A stretch of 64,000 bases of DNA from Mucilaginibacter aquaedulcis (GTDB lineage Bacteria; Bacteroidota; Bacteroidia; Sphingobacteriales; Sphingobacteriaceae). Positions 25,657 through 34,051 of the stretch are shown here, one piece after another. The notes beneath the pieces were generated by a model. The model saw nothing but the letters and a program-made list of their open reading frames with translations, was not told where the DNA came from and did no database searches. The stretch's first letter is position 1. Each line of letters opens with the position of its first letter. Both the position numbers and the translations under genes were made by a program. The stretch lies in assembly GCF_030409325.1 (NCBI RefSeq), contig NZ_JAUFPR010000004.1, positions 171,548 to 235,547 on the forward strand. The letters are read 5' to 3'.

Positions 25657-28600
25657 ATGGCTTCTAAAGTGTCTATTTATTATGATAACCTATTTAGCTC
25701 ATTTGCAGATGCGTTAGTCATTCCGGTTTCCACTGCCGGGACGGTGGCAGATGGTATCAGGCGCGAGGTGTTGGAGGTTTTAAAAATAGCTTTACCTGAA
25801 AAGTTGCCTGGACGTCCATTAGGTACGGTGGAAAGTTCGCATCACACAAATCTTCGTGCGAATAACCTCAAACCACAGTTTTTTATTTTAATGGCGACTT
25901 GTGTCGACGGTGGTACGAGTAGTTATGATGCGATTGCTGACATTGCGGCAGAAATTGCAAAATTTACCCGTCAAAATAAGGAGGTGCGGGAAGTAGCGAC
26001 ACCTTTGCTTGGTACAGGCGCTGGCCGACTTGACGCCTTGCGCGTATACCAAATTCTGCGTGATGAATTTCAAAAAAATGGTTTCGAAGAGGGGCGGCTG
26101 GATATCTACGTCAATGATGAAGCCAGTTATGCGAGAATAAAAGAAATGGAGGACGTATCTCCTCAACAACCATCAGTCAGGAAAACCATTGAGGCTGATC
26201 TCAACAAATATTTGGACGGCCAAGATTTTTATTTAGTGGGGTCTAACTGGATGGAGGGTGACCAGGCAAGCCGCTTTTTCAAAGAAGGTATTTGGGAGAG
26301 CGGCCGGGATGATAAATTCACTAACGTGGTTAGCGGGGTCAAAACCGGGAGTATCCTGCTGTTGAAATCTACTTATGCGACCAAAAAGAAATCAAGTTAT
26401 TTTAGGTTGAAGGGTGCCGGTATTGTGCTGGAAAATCCGCAAAACGGCCTGTCGTTAATCGTCGATTGGCGCGTAAAGAACCGTAAAGATGACATCGCCG
26501 ATAAAAGCGGCTACCGAAGCACGATTGTCAAAGTTGATCAGAAAACCTTTTCGGAAATTATTCTTTCGGTAAAAGATTGGGAAACGCTCATACGGCAGTT
26601 ATTGTTGCAGCGTCCCATGTTCCAGGAAGAGACTTATGTGCCGGCATCAAAAATCGCTTCGTTGATCAGCGATGTGGATAATGGGGTCGATCAATTAGAC
26701 ATCCGCCGCGACGTGATGGCTTTTTCCAAATTGATGGCTGCGAAAAGCTTTCGCCCACCGCTTGCCATAGCGCTTTTCGGCAAATGGGGTTCGGGGAAAA
26801 GCTTTTTTATGCGGAAACTCATGGACAGGGTCAGCCAGTTCGCGGAAAGCGGCAATGAACTATATTGTGGTGGCATTGCCCAAATCCATTTTAATGCCTG
26901 GTCTTATTTGGATGCCAATCTATGGGCCAGCATGGTCAGCCGTATTTTTGACCAGTTAAACGACTATATCAAAAATGATCACTCCAGTGAAGCTGATAAG
27001 AAAGCGATTCATGCGGAATTATCCAGTAAGCTACGCGTGGTCAATGAAGAGGTCGCTTTGATTGAAAAACAGAAAGGCGAAATTCAACAAAAGGTGAAGG
27101 AGCTGGAAGCTAATAAAACTTCCTTAAAGAAACAGCTTGACGAAAAGAAAGCATCGATTGGCAAAGCCTCGCTCAAAGAGGTATTGAACAAAGTCGACGA
27201 AAAATTTGATGTCAAAAAGGAAATTGAAAAAGCGATCACCGAAAACAAGTCGATAGCCTGGAACAAAGAGCAGTTAGAAAAAATTGTTCCCAAAGCGTAT
27301 CTAGATGACCCTGAAAAAGCCTATCGTGAAGCGAAATCAGTCATTGCATTTTTGAAAGCTTTTTTTGATAAAGAGAAAATTGTCAGGAATACCATTTGGC
27401 TATTGATCGTTGTATTGCTAATCATCATTGTGCCCCTTGCACTGGAGAAATTTACGACTTGGTTAAAGGGCTTTGATTTTGCTATTCCGTCGCTACAATG
27501 GATCGCCGCCTTGTGTACGCTGGGGATACCGGTTTGGCAGCGTTTCAAAACCACATATAATAAATGGATGCCGGTTGTCGCTGCCTTCTGGAAAATAAAA
27601 ACAGACTACGATAAAGAATTACAAAAGGCAATTTCCGAACAGGCACAACAGGAAAAGCAATTAACACTGGATATACAGATCGCGCAAAAAGAAATCGTGG
27701 CCATCGATCAAAATCTACAACAATCAGTTAAGATCATTACCGAACTGGAGTTTAAAATGAAACACGCCATAGCAACTGAAGCGCTCTACGGATTTATCGA
27801 AAAACGTTGTAAAAGCGAAGATTACCGTAAGCATCTCGGTATCGTTTCGGTCATTCGCGACGACTTCGACACTTTGAGTAAGTATTTCGTTGGCCACCAA
27901 GAAGAAACACAAGCTTTCCGTGATAAATTCAACCGGCCGCTGGAACGGATCATCTTATACATTGACGACCTTGACCGTTGCCCGGAGGAACGCGTGGTTG
28001 AAGTACTTGAAGCGGTTAATCTGCTTATGGCCTTTCCATTGTTTATCGTTGTAGTAGGCGTCGATCCGCGCTGGGTTAAAAATGCGTTACTCAAGAAGTA
28101 TCATGTCCAATTTTCAAAAGACAGTGAAATCGAGCAGTATGAAAAAATAGAGGCCTCTGATTATTTAGAGAAAATATTCCAGGTACCCTTTCACTTGCAG
28201 CCCGCGTCCGATCAAAGTGTTAAACATATGATCGCAGGTTTACTACCGACGGAAGTAACTGCTCCAACGAATGTCACAGCAGTATTAACAGTCGAAGACG
28301 AAGGAGATGAAGAAGAAAATACCAGCGACACCGATGCATCGTCTGATTTATCCCCTGCTCCGGCTGAGGAAAACGAGTATTTGGTATTGTCGAAACGTGA
28401 GCGGGAATTGATGCAAGATATGTCCAGCGTAGTCGGTAACAATCCAAGGGCAATCAAGCGGTTCGTGAACATTTATCAAATCGCGCGTGCTCATGAAGAT
28501 TTTAACTATATGAAATCCAATGAAGACCGCGAACTTTTAGTAGTGTTGTTCTTACTGGCACTTTACAACGGCCAATATCGCAGGTTAGTTAAGCTATTTG

Positions 28601-28815
28601 TCGACTACATGCATGGTTACCATAATGATACCAAAACGCTAGCCAGTTTTCTACAAGATAAATTGTCGGAGGAGGAATCTATCATCTTATTACAAAATCA
28701 ACTCGATGTAGTGCTGACAGACCATCCTAGCTATCGACTATTACAGAACGAAGTGATGGCCACTTTTAACCACCATCATGAATTTATACAGCGATTTACT
28801 TTCGACGAAATTTAA
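25657..28815 (+). CDS. Macro domain-PUA-like-KAP P-loop NTPase
   Basis: 1052 aa. Residues ~1-160 look like a macro domain (ADALVIPVSTAGTVADGI; PLLGTGAGRLDALRV, 116-130), a fold that binds ADP-ribose. Residues ~185-300 resemble a PUA/EVE-like domain (GIWESGRDDKF; GSILLLKST). The KAP NTPase follows: Walker A FGKWGSGKS (374-382), FNAWSYLDANLW (412-423), a coiled coil (~445-520), a membrane helix (~578-597) with a second hydrophobic stretch, Walker B ILYIDDLDRC (766-775), and a C-terminal NNPRAIKRFVNIYQ. KAP NTPases are membrane-associated and frequent in phage defence. The gene for a probable nuclease follows 5 bp later. A macro domain on the same element as an ART-like gene is suggestive. Confidence 0.8.
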   Translation: MASKVSIYYDNLFSSFADALVIPVSTAGTVADGIRREVLEVLKIALPEKLPGRPLGTVESSHHTNLRANNLKPQFFILMATCVDGGTSSYDAIADIAAEIAKFTRQNKEVREVATPLLGTGAGRLDALRVYQILRDEFQKNGFEEGRLDIYVNDEASYARIKEMEDVSPQQPSVRKTIEADLNKYLDGQDFYLVGSNWMEGDQASRFFKEGIWESGRDDKFTNVVSGVKTGSILLLKSTYATKKKSSYFRLKGAGIVLENPQNGLSLIVDWRVKNRKDDIADKSGYRSTIVKVDQKTFSEIILSVKDWETLIRQLLLQRPMFQEETYVPASKIASLISDVDNGVDQLDIRRDVMAFSKLMAAKSFRPPLAIALFGKWGSGKSFFMRKLMDRVSQFAESGNELYCGGIAQIHFNAWSYLDANLWASMVSRIFDQLNDYIKNDHSSEADKKAIHAELSSKLRVVNEEVALIEKQKGEIQQKVKELEANKTSLKKQLDEKKASIGKASLKEVLNKVDEKFDVKKEIEKAITENKSIAWNKEQLEKIVPKAYLDDPEKAYREAKSVIAFLKAFFDKEKIVRNTIWLLIVVLLIIIVPLALEKFTTWLKGFDFAIPSLQWIAALCTLGIPVWQRFKTTYNKWMPVVAAFWKIKTDYDKELQKAISEQAQQEKQLTLDIQIAQKEIVAIDQNLQQSVKIITELEFKMKHAIATEALYGFIEKRCKSEDYRKHLGIVSVIRDDFDTLSKYFVGHQEETQAFRDKFNRPLERIILYIDDLDRCPEERVVEVLEAVNLLMAFPLFIVVVGVDPRWVKNALLKKYHVQFSKDSEIEQYEKIEASDYLEKIFQVPFHLQPASDQSVKHMIAGLLPTEVTAPTNVTAVLTVEDEGDEEENTSDTDASSDLSPAPAEENEYLVLSKRERELMQDMSSVVGNNPRAIKRFVNIYQIARAHEDFNYMKSNEDRELLVVLFLLALYNGQYRRLVKLFVDYMHGYHNDTKTLASFLQDKLSEEESIILLQNQLDVVLTDHPSYRLLQNEVMATFNHHHEFIQRFTFDEI

Positions 28816-28820
28816 AAAAG

Positions 28821-29750
28821 ATGAGCCTCGACCATTATTTACCTGCCGGAAGCTATCCCACGATCTGCGATCTTTTTAAAGCGGGGGCGGATGACACCTG
28901 GAACCGTATTGCTTTTTCCAGAACGACACCTCGCTTAAAAATTCATGAAACTACGATCACACAGAACCTAGTTTACGAGATGAATTTGTTGCAGACAAAA
29001 TATCCCCTGCTCGGCTTCACCCTTTACGAATCCCGTCTGGAAAAAACGAACGGGGATGACCTGGAACTTTGCGTCCTACACGATGATGGCAATACTTATA
29101 CTTACGCAATACAGGCCAAAATCATTTATCATCCATCGCAGAAAAAGCCACCATTTCTTCAAAAAGGACATTACCCACAAATGAAGCATTATGTGGGCAA
29201 AAAGCGTAAAAATCAGGTGGAACTATTGATCAATTATGCCAAACGCCCAGCTCATGGTTATGTGCCACTTTATCTGCTATATAATTGTATTTATAAGTCT
29301 TTCCGACAAATGGGTTATCGTAAGTCAGCTTACGGTTGTACGGTAGTATCGGCCTATTATTTGAAGCGAAAACATGGCCTTGCTGATGGTAACCTATCCG
29401 ATAAGGTCACTTTCGCCAATCTACATCCTGGTGCAGCTACACCTTGGGAAAGCTTGATCTGCGAATTGATTTCCACAGATACCGCAGGTCTTGCAACGCG
29501 TTTCGAATTACCGCCGGATCATCCATTATCAAAACGCCCTGTAACCGAAATCCTAAGCGATCCAAACTGGCTGCTTTTCACTACAGATCAGGAAACCGGT
29601 AAAATCAATGTGCCTTCGCCAGCATATAGGGAGGAACAGATCGATAAGGTGATGAGTAAAGAAAAACTGAATAGGCAGGGATTCAGGCCTAAGTTTAGAA
29701 TCGTAATTGGAACAAGTACTGAGTTCACTGACCAAAATCAAATTCAATAG
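28821..29750 (+). CDS. DUF6615-like restriction-fold protein
   Basis: 309 aa, 5 bp downstream of the macro-KAP gene and surely co-transcribed with it. The arrangement E43 (HETTITQNL), then GDDLEL (78-83), then YAIQAK (95-100) is the E...D...(E/Q)xK layout of a PD-(D/E)XK nuclease. It resembles DUF6615, in which the last motif is QAK. The remainder is unrecognised. It is likely the effector nuclease of a two-gene system whose sensor is the KAP NTPase. A GC-rich hairpin (29779-29813) follows the stop. Family assignment is by eye. Confidence 0.65.
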   Translation: MSLDHYLPAGSYPTICDLFKAGADDTWNRIAFSRTTPRLKIHETTITQNLVYEMNLLQTKYPLLGFTLYESRLEKTNGDDLELCVLHDDGNTYTYAIQAKIIYHPSQKKPPFLQKGHYPQMKHYVGKKRKNQVELLINYAKRPAHGYVPLYLLYNCIYKSFRQMGYRKSAYGCTVVSAYYLKRKHGLADGNLSDKVTFANLHPGAATPWESLICELISTDTAGLATRFELPPDHPLSKRPVTEILSDPNWLLFTTDQETGKINVPSPAYREEQIDKVMSKEKLNRQGFRPKFRIVIGTSTEFTDQNQIQ

Positions 29751-29778
29751 CATTCTGCCAAAGCCCGAAGATGCTGCC

Positions 29779-29813
29779 GCACGTCCGGAGACACCTTGTG
29801 CCTCCGGGCGTGC
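29779..29813 (+). terminator. GC-rich hairpin downstream of the macro-KAP operon
   Basis: GCACGTCCGGAG (29779-29790) pairs with CTCCGGGCGTGC (29802-29813) through 12 pairs including one G-T wobble. The tail is weak (CTTTAAC), so termination may be inefficient or factor-assisted. Confidence 0.55.
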
Positions 29814-30620
29814 CTTTAACAATTTCCCGAAGTGCATACCGCAAACATAATCTTTCCCTAAGAGCTGTTTGCTTTGCCGGACGGAGAAAATTCACGAATA
29901 GCGGGTTTGGTGTTGAGGGATAAAGAGGTGCGGATGCCAGCTGTGGATACTGCAGATTTGTTCACAAAAATACAAAGTATAGAAGTACATTAGTCACTTG
30001 AGATTTCAAAGAATTGACGATATAAGACATATTTAATCCTGGTATAAGTAGAGTTTAGGTCAACAGAGGATAACTGAACATTATCTTAAGGTCAGTTAAT
30101 TTGACCATAACGGCGACAGATCACAAGGAGACCTGGCTATGCCAATGAATTGTCCGGAATGCGCCTTTAAAATGGTGCCAAACAGCTAGCACAACCCCAT
30201 GGCCAGGTACTAGGAATTTTTGATTTTCATTTTCTATTGTTACCAGGTGGATTAATGAACCCAAAAGCCTTGAATATATTCAATTAGCGTACTTGCGCAT
30301 TTAAAGCCATCTTGTTTTCTGATCTCCTTAGGAATACTGAAAATTCTGAACCATAAAAGTATTGCAGATGTATACTCAGTTAAGAAGCTAATTATTAAGC
30401 ATCTAAGTTATCATATTAGAAACTCTTGGGTAAAATTGTCTTGATCTCCAATTTATCAATTGAAAATTCAATATGGCTTTCTTCGATAATTCGACCAATT
30501 ATTAAACTGTCCAATCAAAGTGGTAGATTTCATATTCGGATAATGCAGCTCCACATAATTCTTAAAAGAACTAATCGTTTCAATATTATCCCATTCCATC
30601 GCAGTAATGCAAAGGATCGG
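29814..30620. other. Gene-poor 0.8-kb region with one inverted repeat
   Basis: No supported gene. ACCTGGCTATG (30131-30141) is matched by CATGGCCAGGT (30198-30208) with one mismatch and a 56-nt spacer. The stretch 29870-29990 has coding-like composition but is broken by stops in all frames, so it may be gene debris. It separates the defence cargo from the mobility genes. The 118-codon plus-strand frame starting at 30426 is mostly antisense to the next gene and is not supported. Confidence 0.5.
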
Positions 30621-31172
30621 TCAACTTTTAGTGTGCATCATAAAGCTATACAACTGCAAATAAGGGGGAGCTTTTTCAATGGCTTGCTCAATAAGTTCAG
30701 AATACAAAGATTTCTTAAGTGTTTTTTTGAATTCCATTACGAGATCATAAGTCACGAGATGCAATGTCCCCCACTTTATTAATTCCGCCATGGCAGGTAA
30801 TTCCTTGTCATCGAAGAATAAATACAGATAAGTAATAAAGTCGAATTCTGTAGCATCACATAGGTCTGTACTAAAGTAGGTGTAAAGTTTTTTAAACGTT
30901 TCCAATGAAAAGCCATCTTGAAGCTTGTCTATTACAAAACGGATAACTTCATTTTCCTTTTCAATTATTTGCTTCAGGGCTGGGCCTTTAACTTTGCCAT
31001 CCGCAAGTTGCATAGCATACCTCGGTTTAGAGAACAATTCAAAATAATAGCTTTTAAAAAAAATAGTTTTCCGCTCATAAGTTACCTGTACGTAGAGTGG
31101 ATGGGTAAGTTGTCCATGAAAATCCACCTGTTTAAGCCGGTCATTTAGGTAGGTCTTGAAGCTTATTTTCAT
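30621..31172 (-). CDS. Hypothetical protein, 183 aa
   Basis: 183 aa, basic at the N-terminus. The first ~45 residues (HPLYVQVTYERKTIFFKS) recall the three-stranded arm-DNA-binding fold at the N-terminus of Bacteroidota tyrosine recombinases, but there is no catalytic domain. The rest is probably helical. It is divergent from the excisionase-like operon across a region with three operator-like repeats, so it could be the regulator or an accessory DNA-binding protein of the mobility module. The family is not recognised. Confidence 0.55.
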   Translation of the reverse strand: MKISFKTYLNDRLKQVDFHGQLTHPLYVQVTYERKTIFFKSYYFELFSKPRYAMQLADGKVKGPALKQIIEKENEVIRFVIDKLQDGFSLETFKKLYTYFSTDLCDATEFDFITYLYLFFDDKELPAMAELIKWGTLHLVTYDLVMEFKKTLKKSLYSELIEQAIEKAPPYLQLYSFMMHTKS

Positions 31173-31318
31173 TTTATTAAAAAAATATTTTTAATAGAAT
31201 TCTACTGAATTTGATCAAGTTCAACTGCAATAGCAGGGCTATAATAAGTCAAATCTCATCAAAAGTCGCCAAATCTATTTATGTCAATTGCTGAATTAAT
31301 AATTCAAAGATAATCATT

Positions 31319-31370
31319 TGTTTTGACATATTTTAATTTATCAAAACATTGCTCTACATTTGTTTTGATA
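31319..31370 (+). promoter_or_regulatory. Operator array and -7 box upstream of the mobility operon
   Basis: The 10-mer TGTTTTGAYA occurs three times: 31319-31328 (TGTTTTGACA), inverted at 31339-31348 (TATCAAAACA) and 31361-31370 (TGTTTTGATA). The starts lie 20 and 22 bp apart, about two helical turns. The -7 box TACATTTG (31355-31362) overlaps the third copy. A repressor bound here would block the promoter of the excisionase-mobilization genes. Confidence 0.55.
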
Positions 31371-31465
31371 TTAATCAACTGTGGTGCAGTTAAAGGGGAT
31401 CGATTCCACAAATAGCTACACAAATGGATGATAATTATGAAATATTAACAATTAATTTATTGATA

Positions 31466-31732
31466 ATGACAGCAATTGAGTTGATTACAAAAGAAGATCT
31501 GAAGGCGTTTAAGAAAGAATTACTGGAAGATATAAAGGCTATTGTTCATCCGGGAAAAGAACAACAAAAGCAATGGTTAAAAAGCAATGAGGTAAGAAAA
31601 CTACTAAACATTTCACCTGGGACACTCCAAAATCTTCGTGTTAATGGCACCCTTTGTTATACTAAAATCGGTGGCATGATGTATTACAAGTTAGAGGACA
31701 TTTATAAAATTCTGGAAGGAGGTGGGCATTGA
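31466..31732 (+). CDS. Excisionase-like HTH protein (HTH_17)
   Basis: 88 aa from the ATG at 31466, chosen because family members begin MTAIELITKEDLKAF; an in-frame ATG at 31424 adds 14 residues. WLKSNEVRKLLNISPGTLQN and TLCYTKIGGMMYYKLEDI form the MerR/excisionase-type winged helix common in Bacteroidota mobile elements. Such proteins act as excision directionality factors or as activators of mobilization genes. It overlaps the next gene by 4 bp (TTGA) and follows the operator-like array at 31319-31370. Confidence 0.8.
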   Translation: MTAIELITKEDLKAFKKELLEDIKAIVHPGKEQQKQWLKSNEVRKLLNISPGTLQNLRVNGTLCYTKIGGMMYYKLEDIYKILEGGGH

Positions 31733-32040
31733 AGTCGATTATCAAAAATAAGGAGTTAGCGATTTATGCCGAGAGGGTTAAGCTTATGGGTAGTAATCAG
31801 AATTTATACGCCTCCCACGTAAGCCTTTTTACCGCAGTGTTTGTTAGCTGGCAGCGAAGTGAATTTAATAGTCCGTTCTCAGTCAGTCGTCGACAGCTAA
31901 TGTTGTACAGCCGGATTGCATCATTTGCTACTTATCACAAATGCATAAAGGAGTTAGTTGCTTATGGGTATATCCATTATAAGCCTTCGTATCATCCAAT
32001 AGAAGGAAGTTTGATGTATTGGCCGGAGAACATGCCTTAG
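31729..32040 (+). CDS. Small winged-helix-like protein with TTG start
   Basis: 103 aa. The start is TTG at 31729, overlapping the previous stop as TTGA, with AAGGAGGTGG just upstream (31716-31725), a Shine-Dalgarno sequence stronger than usual for this phylum. FSVSRRQLMLYSRIASFATY and the following KCIKELVAYGYIHYKPSY read as a winged helix similar to small proteins that accompany excisionase genes in Bacteroidota transposons. It probably binds DNA and helps regulation or processing at the transfer origin. The exact family is not recognised. Confidence 0.65.
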   Translation: MKSIIKNKELAIYAERVKLMGSNQNLYASHVSLFTAVFVSWQRSEFNSPFSVSRRQLMLYSRIASFATYHKCIKELVAYGYIHYKPSYHPIEGSLMYWPENMP

Positions 32041-32254
32041 TAAGTTGTAGATCTGTATGACCCTATATACAACTCGCAAAGTAACAGTATAACTAAGCAT
32101 CAGTAGAACTTAATATCGAAGTAACGGTGTAATTTAATAACAAGGCGAGATGAATCGAGTTCATAAATGGCAGCAAAGTTCCGACATCTAATAATGCACA
32201 TAAACAGCTATCTGTATATACCAATATATTGTCCGGTTGTTTAAAGCAAGCCAT

Positions 32255-32291
32255 GTTTCGGGCCTCCCGAAACGCTTGCCGGGACACCCGG
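32255..32291. other. Candidate origin of transfer (oriT)
   Basis: Two adjacent perfect hairpins stand in otherwise AT-rich DNA just upstream of the mobC-like gene: GTTTCGGG-CCT-CCCGAAAC (32255-32273) and CCGGG-ACA-CCCGG (32279-32291). Position before the relaxosome genes and the paired small inverted repeats are typical of mobilizable-element oriT sites. The nick site is not identified. Confidence 0.5.
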
Positions 32292-32326
32292 ACCCGTTAT
32301 ACTTCACTTCGTTCAGCATAAAATTT

Positions 32327-32683
32327 ATGGGAAGACCAGAGTTATCAAAGGAGGAAAAAAGGTCAGAAAGGATCACCTTAAAGCTGACAAAAGAAGAAAA
32401 GAAAAAGATAGATAAAGCCGCATCAATTTGCGGTTTACCGCCAGTAGTGCTTGTAAGAGAGAAGCTCTTTAAGGGAAGGTTTCCGGAGGCAAAAATTCCA
32501 AAGGTTGATATGGACACCTACGTGGAATTAAAAAAAATTGGGGTAAATATTAACCAGCAAACCAGGCAGCTGAATGCAGGTAAATTACCTATCGGCTTAC
32601 TTTCACTTTTGAATAAATTAAAAGCGCAGGAGGAAAAAATTATTAAGGGATTATTTTATGATAGCCAGTCAGAAAATAGGTAA
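32327..32683 (+). CDS. MobC-like relaxosome protein (ribbon-helix-helix)
   Basis: 118 aa from the ATG at 32327 (MGRPELSKEEKRSERITL); the in-frame ATG at 32237 would run through the oriT hairpins and is rejected. The segment SERITLKLTKEEKKKIDKAA followed by GLPPVVLVREKLF is a ribbon-helix-helix fold, and VELKKIGVNINQQTRQLN is the conserved MobC-type motif. It binds oriT next to the relaxase and promotes strand opening. It overlaps the relaxase gene by 26 bp. Confidence 0.85.
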   Translation: MGRPELSKEEKRSERITLKLTKEEKKKIDKAASICGLPPVVLVREKLFKGRFPEAKIPKVDMDTYVELKKIGVNINQQTRQLNAGKLPIGLLSLLNKLKAQEEKIIKGLFYDSQSENR

Positions 32684-33809
32684 AAGCTTTTTAGGAGCAT
32701 TAAACTACAATCTTAAAAAGCTTTACCATCCTGATCAAAATAAGAGAGCAGAATTATTGGACAGCAGTTTCGCGTCTATTGACTTCAGGATGATCCAACA
32801 GGAACTCAGATTAATCAAAAGCTTAAAGCCTAACCTTAGTCGCTATGTTTACCATACCAGCCTTAATTTTTCTATTGAAGATGAATTGGACAATAATAAG
32901 TTATTGTCAATTGCCCATGATTATTTAAAGGAAAGTGGATATACGAATAATCAGTATATGATCTTTCGCCATCACGATGCCCCTCATCCTCATATACACC
33001 TATTGGTAAACCGAATTTCTTTTGACGGAACAGTAGTTTCAGACAGTAACAATTTTAAACGCAGTGAAGATATTATAAGGAAACTGGAACGAAGGTATAA
33101 TCTAAAGACGGTACAATCGAGTAAGGAAACCTTGTTAAAAGCAGCTAAAATCGGCGAAATTGAACAAACACTAAGAACAGGCAAGCCCTCGGATAAATTA
33201 ATACTGCAAAATAAACTAATTAACATCCTCAATCAGGGAAATCTTTCAATCAAAGAATTAATAGAAAAATGCGAGCGACAAGGAATTCATTTTCTTTTCA
33301 ACCAGGCATCGACCGGTAACATATCAGGCATTACCTATTTTCATAATGGATTTAAGATAAAAGGACAGGCTTTAGGGAACAGGTTTAAATGGGCAGAACT
33401 GATTAAACAAATCAACTATGAGCAAATTAGAGATAGCAAAGCAATTAGCGAAGCAAACAGCAGAACGAAAGCAAACTGTGGAGATCAATCATGGCCAAAC
33501 GGAGAACTCGACTCAGGCCAGCGTGGACGAAAGAGAAGTAATGAATTTTATACAAGCAGTTCAACTGAATCTTACTTTGACGAGGGAGATTCAAGACAGG
33601 CAGATAAAATTGGAGAAGAAGGTCGATCAAAATCACAAAGAGATTTTGAGGCAGGTGAGGATGTTTATATTCCTCATGATGATTCCCCTAATAATCGCAA
33701 TTATGGCCATTATGGTTCTTACGGCTTCGAAATAAGCGATGAAGTAGATGATGAAGCAATACATGGGAGAAGGAGAAAGAAAAGTCAAAGTAGAAGTATT
33801 GGCCGTTGA
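32658..33809 (+). CDS. Relaxase / mobilization nuclease (MobA/VirD2 family)
   Basis: 383 aa. The relaxase domain spans ~1-160, with a candidate catalytic Tyr17 (ALNYNLKK) and the metal-binding histidine motif HPHIHLLVNRI (H110, H112, H114). It nicks oriT and stays bound to the 5' end during transfer by a helper conjugation system. The C-terminal ~130 residues are charged, low-complexity and poorly ordered; the same DNA encodes a membrane protein in another frame (33418-33735). Its gene overlaps mobC upstream and the next small membrane-protein gene by 4 bp (TTGA). There is no coupling protein, so transfer depends on a helper. Confidence 0.87.
   Translation: MIASQKIGKSFLGALNYNLKKLYHPDQNKRAELLDSSFASIDFRMIQQELRLIKSLKPNLSRYVYHTSLNFSIEDELDNNKLLSIAHDYLKESGYTNNQYMIFRHHDAPHPHIHLLVNRISFDGTVVSDSNNFKRSEDIIRKLERRYNLKTVQSSKETLLKAAKIGEIEQTLRTGKPSDKLILQNKLINILNQGNLSIKELIEKCERQGIHFLFNQASTGNISGITYFHNGFKIKGQALGNRFKWAELIKQINYEQIRDSKAISEANSRTKANCGDQSWPNGELDSGQRGRKRSNEFYTSSSTESYFDEGDSRQADKIGEEGRSKSQRDFEAGEDVYIPHDDSPNNRNYGHYGSYGFEISDEVDDEAIHGRRRKKSQSRSIGR
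33418..33735 (+). CDS. Nested small membrane protein (ColE1 MobB-like position)
   Basis: 105 aa, encoded entirely inside the relaxase gene in another frame. Unlike a random shadow ORF it reads as a designed protein: an ordered helical part, a coiled coil (EIQDRQIKLEKKVDQNHKEI, ~57-76) and a C-terminal transmembrane helix (MFIFLMMIPLIIAIMAIMV, 82-100). In ColE1, mobB is likewise nested in mobA and encodes a membrane-anchored protein that aids relaxase function. The relaxase frame over the same DNA is low-complexity, which suggests that selection acts mainly on this frame. No homology to MobB is claimed. Confidence 0.6.
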   Translation: MSKLEIAKQLAKQTAERKQTVEINHGQTENSTQASVDEREVMNFIQAVQLNLTLTREIQDRQIKLEKKVDQNHKEILRQVRMFIFLMMIPLIIAIMAIMVLTASK

Positions 33810-34036
33810 AGTTCTCGGATGATGTAACCACCTTATTCACCACTGCCGCAAAGGTAGCCCAAGCCGGAATAAAAAATCAAGGGTACACCAGCGAGCCGCA
33901 TCGTAAGCTTTCAGCGGCTGGCTCGCCCTTGACATTTTATCCGGCTTTGCTTTTAGTTGCTTACATGGTGATTAAGGTAGTATCGTTCATAGCTGTCAAA
34001 AAAAGAAAACTTAACTCCGCCAGTTCTTCGGGATAA
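33806..34036 (+). CDS. Small single-pass membrane protein with TTG start
   Basis: 76 aa. TTG at 33806 overlaps the relaxase stop as TTGA, the same junction as at 31729, which suggests translational re-initiation. One membrane helix (~residues 44-64: FYPALLLVAYMVIKVVSFIAV, shown here less its last residues) is followed by a basic tail (KKRKLN). It is probably part of the mobilization module, perhaps contacting the helper transfer machinery. No family recognised. The next gene starts 15 bp later. Confidence 0.5.
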   Translation: MKFSDDVTTLFTTAAKVAQAGIKNQGYTSEPHRKLSAAGSPLTFYPALLLVAYMVIKVVSFIAVKKRKLNSASSSG

Positions 34037-34051
34037 ACAGATGTTTGTCGA

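Noticed and set aside
30426..30782. 118-aa plus-strand open frame
   Set aside because: Mostly antisense to the better-supported gene at 30621-31172, with no domain or signal.
32237..32326. N-terminal extension of the MobC-like protein
   Set aside because: It would translate through the candidate oriT hairpins, and the family starts at MGRPELSKEE.
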